Below, one piece after another: positions 1-6,051 of a stretch of 6,074 nucleotides of DNA; position 1 is the stretch's first letter, and every line of letters begins with the position of its first letter. The position numbers were made by a program, and so were the translations under genes. Origin of the DNA: Acidobacteriota bacterium (GTDB lineage: Bacteria; Acidobacteriota; Terriglobia; Terriglobales; Acidobacteriaceae); assembly GCA_023410055.1 (NCBI GenBank), contig JAEYQK010000031.1, positions 1-6,074 on the forward strand. The letters are read 5' to 3'. The notes under the pieces are model-generated. The model saw only the letters and a program-made list of their open reading frames with translations, did no database searches and was not told the DNA's origin.

Positions 1-409
1 CCTCTGCATTCAGCACGTGCAGCAGCTGGCCTTTCAACTTGTGTACACCTACAATGAATCGGCGCCCCTCTGCCGCCAGCGTATCCGGAGGAGACTCAAA
101 CGTTTCATTTTCAACTTCAACTACATCTCCGATTTCATCAACCAGTAAGCTCACCGCCCCGTCCTCACCCCTGACTACAACGTTCATCGGTGATTCAGAC
201 GCTGTTCGCTCCGGAAGCCCCAATCTCCGGCGCAGATCGAGTGCAGTGACAATCTGCCCGCGGAGGTTTATGAGTCCGCCAATGACCGGATCAACTGTTG
301 GCACTCTTGTCATGCTCTGGTGCCGCAGCACTTCCTGGACTTTGTGCACCTCAATCCCAAAAAAAAGACCCTCAAGGTAGAACGTGCAAAATTGATCTTG
401 TACTGGCAT
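1..409 (-). CDS. cheW: CheW chemotaxis coupling protein, 3' end cut off by window edge
   Basis: I translated this frame by hand. It gives 136 residues from the ATG at 409 to the window edge with no stop. CheW is a small cytoplasmic adaptor of two SH3-like subdomains that links chemoreceptors to the CheA kinase. The protein opens with a QFCTFYLEG strand, continues with FFGIEVHKVQEVL (residues 16-28), and has the diagnostic GLINLRGQIVTALDLR block at 45-60. A second conserved block, SLLVDEIGDVVEVE, lies at 87-100. The visible end, VGVHKLKGQLLHVLNAE, matches the last strand of the family, so probably only some 10-25 residues are missing, given usual lengths of about 150-165. It starts 2 bases after the cheA stop and has a strong ribosome binding site inside the cheA end, so it is almost certainly co-translated with cheA. 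Family assignment is secure; which receptor array it serves cannot be told. Confidence 0.93.
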   Translation of the reverse strand, partial: MPVQDQFCTFYLEGLFFGIEVHKVQEVLRHQSMTRVPTVDPVIGGLINLRGQIVTALDLRRRLGLPERTASESPMNVVVRGEDGAVSLLVDEIGDVVEVENETFESPPDTLAAEGRRFIVGVHKLKGQLLHVLNAE

Positions 410-411
410 CT

Positions 412-2631
412 CTACGCCTCCAGCGTGCTTCCACCCACGACAGCATTCCCCGACATGAGCAGTTGCTCAACGTCGATAACATCAGTTACCTTCTGCTGGA
501 TCACGGCTGATCCTTTGAGACCGGTTCGCGTATTCTTCTGTTCGAGGCTTATGGATTCTTCCACCACGTCCAGGATGTCGCCGACAATCAGACCCACGCT
601 CCGGCCGTTCTCCGAATGAACGATAACTTGCATCGGATCTCCGGGTTCACCTCCCGCAAGGCGCAAAGTCTTCGCAACATCCACGAGCGGCATAATCTGT
701 CCTCGATACTGCACCACTCTGGCGTCACCTGCCGTCTCAACTGACTCCAGACTGATCTCCTCCAGGCGTGCCACTTTTGAAAGCGGCATGGCAATTCGGC
801 CTCTGTCTCCAGCCGTGAATAGCAGCCATTGTTGGCGATTCGCGACTGCTCCCCGTGCATCATTCTCTCGTTTTGTAGAAACGCCGTCTCTCACCTCGGA
901 AACTACGTTCGCGTGTTGAGCCATACCAAGAACATCGAGGATCAGCGCGACTCGGCCGTCGCCCATGATCGTCGCACCCGCAAAGCACGCCAGCGACTTC
1001 AAATGCTTTCCGAGTGGCTTGACTACGATCTCCTCGGTGTCGTTAATCTCGTCCACTACGAGTCCAAATTGGCGCCCATCAGCCTGCAGCACGACAATGT
1101 TCACTGTCTCAGAGGCTGCGATCTCCTTCGATTTGTGTCCGAGCTCGCGATTGAGAAACACCAACGGGAGCAGATTGCCTCTGAGGCGATAAACGGGAGC
1201 TCCATGGATATGCTCAATAGCATGCTTTGAGCCGTCACCCTCGACCCTAACCAGCTCTAGCAAACTGATTTGTGGAATGGCGTACCTCTCGCCACCACTG
1301 GTAACCATCAGCGCCGGAATAATCGCGAGCGTGAGCGGGATTTTGATCTTCAGCGTAGTGCCCTGCCCGGACAAGGTATTGATGTCTACCGTTCCGCCAA
1401 TCTTCTCGACGTTCGTTTTCACAACATCCATGCCAACGCCACGACCCGAGACGTTCGTCACCTTCTCGGCCGTCGATAGACCCGGCAAAAAGATGAGATT
1501 GAGCAACTCTCGATCTGCCATCCGGAGGATCTGCTCCGGGGAGATGAGGCCGCGGGCCAGAGCCTTCTGCTTCACTCGATCAATGTCGATTCCGGCTCCG
1601 TCGTCGGCCACTTCGATGTTCACGTGGCCTCCTTCGTGGAACGCTCGCAATTGTAAGCGTCCCTCTGGTGACTTACCCCGGGCTTGTCGCTGTTCGGGTG
1701 CCTCGATGCCATGATCGATGGCATTGCGTACTACATGTGTCAGCGGATCTTTGATGGCCTCGATTATGGTTTTGTCCAGCTCGGTGTCGCTACCCTCCAG
1801 CTCGATCCGTACACTCTTCCCGCAAGCGAGCGCCACATCTCTGACCAAGCGTGGAAACTTGTTCCAGACATTGCCGATCGGCTGCATGCGGGTCTTCATC
1901 ACGCCTTCCTGCAACTCAGTCGTGATCAGGTTCAATCGCTGTGCTGCGCTCAAGAAGGCGGTGTCTTTCTGCGTGGTCGTAAATTGCAGAACTTGGTTGC
2001 GGGCCAGTACCAGTTCGCCAACGAGGTTCATCACCTTGTCCAGAAGGCCCACATCTACACGGATGTTCCCGGCCGTCGCGCTCGCACGAACGTCCTCGGG
2101 CTTCGCGCTCTCAGCGCCTGCCTGTTTGTCAGCCAGGTATCTGTCTTTGGTGGAATCCGCTGCCGGAATTGCAGCATGCTCGACCTGTGAATCGGCTTTG
2201 CCATCTCCGGTCTCGGCTGCCGTTTCGGATTTTCCGCCATCTTGTTCTGCGGAAGCGAGTTGATTAACGCGGGCGACGACACTCGAGGAATCAACGTCGC
2301 CTTCCTGCCCGGTTATGTCGATGTCGGCTAGAAGCTTGCGAAGGATGTCGCCCATAGCCAACAACGCTGAGGTGATTTCGGCCGTTGGCTTTAGGGCTCC
2401 GTCCCGCATTAGGCTCAGAAGGTTTTCGCCGGCATGCGCAATTGCCTCAAGTTTCGGAAAGCCCAGCACCCCACTCGTGCCCTTGATCGTATGGATTGCC
2501 CGAAAAATGCTTCCTAGCAGTTCCTTCGATTTGGGCGCCTTCTCCAGTTCAACTAAATCGCGATCCATTCGGTCGAGCCCCTCGATGCTCTCAACCAAAA
2601 ACTCGCGAATGATTTCGTCCATTTCGCTCAT
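412..2631 (-). CDS. cheA: CheA chemotaxis histidine kinase with two C-terminal CheW-like domains, no recognisable P2
   Basis: Cytoplasmic histidine kinase that autophosphorylates in response to receptors and passes phosphate to CheY/CheB-type regulators. From the ATG at 2631 it has 739 residues. P1 (about 1-105) carries the phosphoacceptor in FRAIHTIKG, His47. A linker rich in Ala, Glu, Asp and Lys (about 127-187) stands where P2 would be. P3 dimerisation covers about 190-252. The P4 ATPase shows the N box HVVRNAIDHGIE (299-310), G1 DDGAG (343-347), G2 GRGVGMD (396-402) and G3 GQGTT (422-426). A CheW-like P5 follows at about 436-572 and a second CheW-like module at about 599-729. An in-frame ATG lies upstream at 2670 (13 more residues), but it has no ribosome binding site. 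The ATG at 2631 has GAGGG 4 bases upstream, gives the usual MSEMDEIIREF start, and places the histidine at 47, close to E. coli His48. All catalytic boxes are intact. Confidence 0.95.
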   Translation of the reverse strand: MSEMDEIIREFLVESIEGLDRMDRDLVELEKAPKSKELLGSIFRAIHTIKGTSGVLGFPKLEAIAHAGENLLSLMRDGALKPTAEITSALLAMGDILRKLLADIDITGQEGDVDSSSVVARVNQLASAEQDGGKSETAAETGDGKADSQVEHAAIPAADSTKDRYLADKQAGAESAKPEDVRASATAGNIRVDVGLLDKVMNLVGELVLARNQVLQFTTTQKDTAFLSAAQRLNLITTELQEGVMKTRMQPIGNVWNKFPRLVRDVALACGKSVRIELEGSDTELDKTIIEAIKDPLTHVVRNAIDHGIEAPEQRQARGKSPEGRLQLRAFHEGGHVNIEVADDGAGIDIDRVKQKALARGLISPEQILRMADRELLNLIFLPGLSTAEKVTNVSGRGVGMDVVKTNVEKIGGTVDINTLSGQGTTLKIKIPLTLAIIPALMVTSGGERYAIPQISLLELVRVEGDGSKHAIEHIHGAPVYRLRGNLLPLVFLNRELGHKSKEIAASETVNIVVLQADGRQFGLVVDEINDTEEIVVKPLGKHLKSLACFAGATIMGDGRVALILDVLGMAQHANVVSEVRDGVSTKRENDARGAVANRQQWLLFTAGDRGRIAMPLSKVARLEEISLESVETAGDARVVQYRGQIMPLVDVAKTLRLAGGEPGDPMQVIVHSENGRSVGLIVGDILDVVEESISLEQKNTRTGLKGSAVIQQKVTDVIDVEQLLMSGNAVVGGSTLEA
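417..421 (-). promoter_or_regulatory. Ribosome binding site of cheW, inside the cheA 3' end
   Basis: The minus strand reads GGAGG here, 7 bases before the cheW ATG at 409. It forms part of the last sense codons of cheA (Leu-Glu-Ala). Together with the 2-base gap between stop and start, this placement suggests translational coupling that keeps kinase and adaptor in proportion. Confidence 0.8.
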
Positions 2632-2635
2632 GTCG

Positions 2636-2640
2636 CCCTC
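2636..2640 (-). promoter_or_regulatory. Ribosome binding site that decides the cheA start
   Basis: The minus strand reads GAGGG, 4 bases upstream of the ATG at 2631. The alternative ATG at 2670 is preceded by a pyrimidine-rich stretch (CTCACCTTT) with no purine-rich site. A third ATG at 2622 lies too far from this site. This supports 2631 as the true start. Confidence 0.6.
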
Positions 2641-2774
2641 GACACTCGTTGAGTGCAGCTGACGTTCCATAAAGGTGAGAAACAGTTAATGCACTCTTCA
2701 CAGCCCTTGTTTTTGTATCTCTAGCCACCACCCTCTCATCGAAATGTTAGGACAAGGCTCTGCATTTGGGCTCT

Positions 2775-2791
2775 GCGCGAATCCCTCGCGC
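2775..2791. repeat. Inverted repeat upstream of ahpC
   Basis: GCGCGA, a 5-base spacer ATCCC, then TCGCGC form a perfect 6-base inverted repeat ending 44 bases before the ahpC start. It could be an operator for a peroxide or redox regulator, or a small hairpin in the ahpC leader. A 6-base repeat of this kind is expected by chance in a region this size, so the sequence alone does not establish function. Confidence 0.35.
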
Positions 2792-2835
2792 CATACCAGC
2801 GACAACAATTTTGTGTACAGGAGAGAACATTAGAA

Positions 2836-3372
2836 ATGCTTGGCGTAGGAGAGAAGTTCCCCTCATTTTCGGTTGCAGCCACCGTTAGCACCGATAAGAA
2901 CAAAGCTTTCGAGACGATTTCCGATTCAAGCTATCCCGGCAAATGGAAACTGTATTTCTTTTGGCCAAAGGACTTCACCTTCGTTTGCCCAACTGAAATT
3001 GCTGGTTTTGGCAAGCTGAACCGCGAATTCCAGGATCGTGACACGCAGGTTCTCGGCGCAAGTGTCGACTCGGAGTTCGTGCATCTGGCGTGGCGTAATA
3101 ACCACCCCGATCTGAAAGATCTTCCATTCCCCATGCTCGCGGACGTTAAGCGTCAGCTTTCCGAACAGCTGGGCATACTTGACCCCAATGCCGGAGTGGC
3201 CCAGCGCGCAACGTATATCGTCGATCCTGAAGGCGTGATTCGGTTCGCCTATGTAACCGATCTATCAGTGGGCCGTAGCCCGCAGGAAGTTCTTCGTGTT
3301 CTGGACGCCCTCCAAACCGACGAGCTTTGTCCGTGCAACTGGCAGAAGGGCGAAGCCACAATTGAGGCTTAA
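2836..3372 (+). CDS. ahpC: AhpC-type 2-Cys peroxiredoxin (alkyl hydroperoxide reductase)
   Basis: Cytoplasmic thiol peroxidase that reduces hydrogen peroxide, organic hydroperoxides and, in homologues, peroxynitrite. The 178-residue protein has the thioredoxin-fold active site WPKDFTFVCPTE, giving the Pro44-Thr48-Cys51 triad with peroxidatic Cys51; Arg124 in the QRATYIVDP strand fits the conserved active-site arginine. The C-terminal DELCPCNWQKGE block supplies Cys165 and Cys167, matching the two C-terminal cysteines (174 and 176) of M. tuberculosis AhpC rather than the single one of the enterobacterial type. This subtype is typically reduced by AhpD, which is encoded next, 61 bases downstream. 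No ahpF is in view. The ATG at 2836 is well supported by AGGAGAG at 2819-2825, 10 bases upstream. The gene diverges from cheA. Length and motifs are complete, with no sign of damage. Confidence 0.96.
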   Translation: MLGVGEKFPSFSVAATVSTDKNKAFETISDSSYPGKWKLYFFWPKDFTFVCPTEIAGFGKLNREFQDRDTQVLGASVDSEFVHLAWRNNHPDLKDLPFPMLADVKRQLSEQLGILDPNAGVAQRATYIVDPEGVIRFAYVTDLSVGRSPQEVLRVLDALQTDELCPCNWQKGEATIEA

Positions 3373-3382
3373 AGTTCTCCAG

Positions 3383-3407
3383 GGTCCCGACGATGCCTGC
3401 CGGGACC
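3383..3407 (+). repeat. Intercistronic hairpin between ahpC and ahpD
   Basis: GGTCCCG (3383-3389) and CGGGACC (3401-3407) form a perfect 7-base stem with an 11-base loop. The stem can be extended by CA/TG if one G is bulged. No T run follows, so it is not a standard intrinsic terminator. Lying 10 bases after the ahpC stop, it is well placed to protect the ahpC mRNA 3' end or to reduce read-through, giving more AhpC than AhpD. Its stem core recurs after ahpD (4060-4091). Confidence 0.6.
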
Positions 3408-3433
3408 TGATTCCCCAACCTTAGGAGTCACTA

Positions 3434-3985
3434 ATGTCACTAGACGAGCTTATTGACCAGATTCCAGCCTACGCTAAGGATCTGAAACTCAATTTCTCCA
3501 GCCTTACGAAGCAGCAGACGGAACTGACTCCCCAGCAGCTCTGGGGAACAGTTGTTGCCAGTGCGATCGCGTCTCGGAATGCACGATTTACAGAAGCAGC
3601 TCTGTCGGATGCTGCTGTACAGCTCTCCCCCCAGGGCTTGGAAGCTGCCAAGTCGGCCGCCGCCATCATGGGGATGAACAATATCTACTATCGGTTCACC
3701 CACCTGGCCAAGAACGAGAAGTATGCGACGTTGCCGACCCGTCTGCGGATGAATGTCATTCGTACGCACGGGATCGAACAGGTGGACTTTGAGCTGTGGT
3801 GCACTGCGGTTTCCGCCATCAACGGCTGTGGGGCTTGCATCGATTCCCACGAGCAGGTACTCCGGCAAAAGGGCTTTTCGGAAGAACAGATTGTAGCCGC
3901 CATCCGCATTGCCTCGGTGGTCCACGCGCTCGCCTGCGTTCTGGACGCAGAAGCTGCACTGCCCACGCAGTCGGCAACAGCATAG
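3434..3985 (+). CDS. ahpD: AhpD-type alkylhydroperoxidase, carboxymuconolactone decarboxylase family
   Basis: All-helical thiol protein of the CMD/AhpD family. In M. tuberculosis AhpD reduces AhpC, taking electrons from lipoylated dihydrolipoyl succinyltransferase and lipoamide dehydrogenase, and has weak peroxidase activity itself. The 183-residue product keeps the family length. It shows the N-terminal DLKLNFSSLT segment, QLWGTVVASA (35-44), AAIMGMNNIYYR (76-87), VDFELW with Glu120, and the active site INGCGACIDSHE giving Cys132, Cys135 and His139. These correspond to Glu118, Cys130, Cys133 and His137 of the mycobacterial enzyme. The residue between the cysteines that is His132 there is Ala134 here. 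The ATG at 3434 has AGGAG at 3423-3427, 6 bases upstream. Pairing with ahpC makes it the probable AhpC reductant, with the physiological donor inferred to be a lipoamide system encoded elsewhere. Confidence 0.95.
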   Translation: MSLDELIDQIPAYAKDLKLNFSSLTKQQTELTPQQLWGTVVASAIASRNARFTEAALSDAAVQLSPQGLEAAKSAAAIMGMNNIYYRFTHLAKNEKYATLPTRLRMNVIRTHGIEQVDFELWCTAVSAINGCGACIDSHEQVLRQKGFSEEQIVAAIRIASVVHALACVLDAEAALPTQSATA

Positions 3986-4059
3986 CTGTTCCTCTGGTCG
4001 CGACCGTCCTGCAAAAGGTTGCCTCTGCCGTAAAACGCCCCGAGTTCATCTCGCATCCA

Positions 4060-4091
4060 TGTCCCGGTGTGCTTTAGTTGTGCCCGGGACA
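4060..4091 (+). repeat. Hairpin downstream of ahpD, sharing its stem core with the one after ahpC
   Basis: TGTCCCGG (4060-4067) pairs perfectly with CCGGGACA (4084-4091) around a 16-base loop. The following sequence is GGTTCACATC, so there is no T tract for a classical intrinsic terminator. The core GTCCCG/CGGGAC and a preceding CCA are shared with the hairpin at 3383-3407. Possible roles are mRNA 3' end stabilisation, a weak terminator before cstA, or a small dispersed palindromic repeat. Confidence 0.6.
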
Positions 4092-4132
4092 GGTTCACAT
4101 CGTTCCGACGTAAGCTGGCAATCTTAGGAACC

Positions 4133-4137
4133 GGTGA
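4133..4137 (+). promoter_or_regulatory. Probable ribosome binding site of cstA (GGTGA type)
   Basis: GGTGA lies 6 bases before the ATG at 4144 and can pair with the TCACC part of the 16S rRNA 3' end. A more classical AGGAA sits at 4126-4130 but is 13 bases from the start, which is long. The two together support the ATG at 4144. Confidence 0.5.
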
Positions 4138-4143
4138 CTAGAG

Positions 4144-5997
4144 ATGAACACGTTCCCCATACTTGCGGCGGCCCTTTGCGTTTACGTCATTGGGTATCGC
4201 TATTACAGTGCATTCATTGCGGCCAAGGCACTGGTGCTGGATGATGCGCGGGTCACACCCTCTCACGCCTACGAAGACGGCCACAACTACGTACCATCAC
4301 CGAAATGGGTACTCTTCGGACATCACTTTGCCGCGATCGCGGGAGCCGGTCCGCTAGTCGGGCCGACTCTCGCCGCGCAGTTCGGATTTGCGCCTGGCTT
4401 CCTTTGGCTGCTGTTCGGGGCGGTTCTGGCTGGCTGCGTTCAGGACTTCACGGTTCTGGTAGCGTCGGTCCGTCACAAGGGGCGATCGCTGGCGGACATT
4501 GCTCGTACGGAGATCAGCCCCTTTGCTGGCCTGGTTGCGATGATTGCGGTGCTCTTTATTCTGCTGGTCACGCTAGCAGGACTCGGCATCGTCGTGGTCA
4601 ACGCACTCTCGAACAGTCCATGGGGCGTGTTCACGATCGGCATGACGATTCCGATCGCCATCTTCATGGGCTTGTACATGTTCAAGAGCGCGCCTGGGCA
4701 GATCCGAGTTGCCGTGCCCAGCATTGTCGGCGTCATCCTGTTGATCGGCAGTGTAGTCGCCGGACACTGGGTTGCTCAAAGTAGCACTGCTCACGCGCTA
4801 ACGTTCAGCCCGCACGCGATCACCATCCTGATGGCCCTTTACGGGTTTATCGCTTCCGTGCTGCCGGTTTGGCTGTTGCTTGAGCCTCGCGATTACCTAT
4901 CTACTTACGTGAAGCTTGGAACGATTGCCATTCTGATCGTGGGCGTGTTCATCGTTCATCCGAATGTGCAGTTCCCAATGGTAACCCAGTTCGTGCACGG
5001 CGGAGGCCCGATCATCAAGGGCAAGCTCTTCCCGTTCCTGTTCGTTACCATCGCATGCGGCGCAATCTCAGGATTTCATTCGCTGGTCGCATCGGGCACT
5101 ACGCCGAAGATGCTGAACCGCGAGACGGATGCGCGCTTCATCGGCTATGGCGCGATGGTGGCTGAATCGCTCGTCGGCGTGCTGGCATTGATCGCAGCAT
5201 GCTCGATGAATCCTGGCGACTACTTCGCGATCAACGTTCCGCCCGATGTCTTCGCCAAGCTCGGGTATCACACGGTGAATCTGGACATGTTCTCGCGCGA
5301 GGTCGGCGAAACGCTGGCAGGAAGAACCGGCGGAGCTGTTTCGCTCGCGATCGGCATGGCCCAGATATTCAAGGGCATTCCCGGGATGGCGACGCTGATG
5401 GGGTATTGGTATCACTACGCCATCATGTTCGAGGCCCTGTTCATCCTGACGACTGTCGATACGGGAACGCGTGTTGCCCGTTATGTGTTGCAGGAACTGC
5501 TGGGCAAAGTACACAAGCCATTCCAGAACACAGCATGGCTTCCGGGCAATCTGATCACTACGTTCTTTATTGTGCTTGCGTGGGGATACCTTATTTATAC
5601 GGGTAACATCTCCACGATTTGGCCTCTGTTCGGAACCGGGAATCAGTTGCTTGCGACGATTGCGCTTGCCGTGACCTCGGTGTTCCTGGTCAACATGGGC
5701 AAGGTGAAGTATGCGCTGATTACGGCGATACCGATGTGCTTTGTCGGCGTGACGACTGTGACAGCGGGAATCCTCTCCATCAGGGACATCTTCTGGCCAC
5801 TGACTCACAAGACAGGCCAGCAGCAAATCACTGGCTATCTCGACTCAATCCTCATGGTGATCTTCATTGTCGGCGTGATCATTGTTGTGATCGACGCAGC
5901 AAGGCGAGTGATGAAGACGCTTCAGGGACAGCCGATTCCACAAGAAGCGTTCGGTCCTCCGACAGTTCCAGAGACGGTGCGAGGAGGATGCTGCTGA
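4144..5997 (+). CDS. cstA: CstA-family carbon starvation protein (pyruvate/peptide transporter)
   Basis: Polytopic inner-membrane protein of the CstA family. Enterobacterial members CstA and BtsT (YjiY) import pyruvate, and CstA has also been linked to peptide uptake in carbon-starved cells. The 617-residue protein is complete but shorter than the roughly 700-residue E. coli forms. By eye it has about 15-16 hydrophobic segments, among them 83-103, 128-151, 188-210, 224-246, 295-318, 332-354, 422-440, 466-485, 524-545 and 567-585. Family signatures include GHHFAAIAGAGPLVGP (59-74), CVQDF (98-102), EPRDYLSTY (247-255), CGAISGFHSLVASGTT (305-320) and FGTGNQLLA (496-504). The C-terminus is a short polar tail ending in Gly-Gly-Cys-Cys. 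No ybdD-like small gene, the frequent partner of cstA, follows; a terminator begins 22 bases after the stop. Substrate cannot be decided from sequence. It runs in the same direction as ahpCD but 158 bases away. Confidence 0.95.
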   Translation: MNTFPILAAALCVYVIGYRYYSAFIAAKALVLDDARVTPSHAYEDGHNYVPSPKWVLFGHHFAAIAGAGPLVGPTLAAQFGFAPGFLWLLFGAVLAGCVQDFTVLVASVRHKGRSLADIARTEISPFAGLVAMIAVLFILLVTLAGLGIVVVNALSNSPWGVFTIGMTIPIAIFMGLYMFKSAPGQIRVAVPSIVGVILLIGSVVAGHWVAQSSTAHALTFSPHAITILMALYGFIASVLPVWLLLEPRDYLSTYVKLGTIAILIVGVFIVHPNVQFPMVTQFVHGGGPIIKGKLFPFLFVTIACGAISGFHSLVASGTTPKMLNRETDARFIGYGAMVAESLVGVLALIAACSMNPGDYFAINVPPDVFAKLGYHTVNLDMFSREVGETLAGRTGGAVSLAIGMAQIFKGIPGMATLMGYWYHYAIMFEALFILTTVDTGTRVARYVLQELLGKVHKPFQNTAWLPGNLITTFFIVLAWGYLIYTGNISTIWPLFGTGNQLLATIALAVTSVFLVNMGKVKYALITAIPMCFVGVTTVTAGILSIRDIFWPLTHKTGQQQITGYLDSILMVIFIVGVIIVVIDAARRVMKTLQGQPIPQEAFGPPTVPETVRGGCC

Positions 5998-6018
5998 GTT
6001 CGGATGAGGTTTCGATTC

Positions 6019-6051
6019 CAGGGCGACTTCGGTCGCCCTGTTTACTTTTCT
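6019..6051 (+). terminator. Rho-independent terminator after cstA
   Basis: CAGGGCGAC (6019-6027), the tetraloop TTCG (6028-6031) and GTCGCCCTG (6032-6040) form a perfect 9-base stem with the very stable C(UUCG)G loop. It is followed by TTTACTTTTCT (6041-6051). Its position 22 bases after the cstA stop makes it the end of the cstA transcript. Confidence 0.93.

Larger units (their letters stand above)
2632..2835. promoter_or_regulatory. Divergent intergenic region between cheA and ahpC
   Basis: These 204 bases must hold the promoters of both the chemotaxis operon (leftward) and ahpC (rightward), because the genes point away from each other. I found no sigma-70, sigma-28 or sigma-54 promoter good enough to call: TTCACA at 2697-2702 resembles a -35 box but has no -10 at a proper distance. 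Two small structures are present: a direct repeat of GGCTCTGC (2756-2763 and 2769-2776, period 13) and an inverted repeat GCGCGA-N5-TCGCGC (2775-2791). No CIRCE or other well-known operator was recognised. Confidence 0.6.
3986..4143 (+). other. Intergenic region between ahpD and cstA
   Basis: These 158 bases contain no convincing gene. They hold a perfect 10-base palindrome GGTCGCGACC (3996-4005), a GC-rich hairpin (4060-4091) and the cstA ribosome binding site. No clear promoter was recognised. The hairpin lacks a following T run, so read-through from ahpD into cstA remains possible. Confidence 0.6.

Noticed and set aside
39..619. Plus-strand open frames over the left end
   Set aside because: The minus strand encodes CheW and the CheA C-terminus with clear family motifs; the plus-strand products have none.
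1277..2263. Several plus-strand open frames of 133-181 residues opposite cheA, and shorter ones opposite or within the other genes
   Set aside because: They are shadows of real genes: the opposite strand encodes a complete CheA with all catalytic boxes, and the shadow translations are Arg/Ser/Pro-rich with no recognisable domain.
2632..2670. Upstream ATG at 2670 as the cheA start
   Set aside because: It has no ribosome binding site, and the extra 13 residues move the phosphoacceptor histidine away from its usual position; the ATG at 2631 has GAGGG at a good distance.
2697..2721. TTCACA as the -35 box of an ahpC promoter, with TATCTC as -10
   Set aside because: The spacing is only about 13 bases and the -10 match is poor.
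4060..4091. Hairpin after ahpD as an intrinsic terminator
   Set aside because: The stem is good but there is no T run after it and the loop is long; kept as a hairpin or repeat only.
3909..4127. Small open frame crossing the ahpD end into the intergenic region, considered as an extra small gene before cstA
   Set aside because: It starts inside ahpD in another frame, has no ribosome binding site, and its Arg/Ser/Cys-rich product resembles no family.
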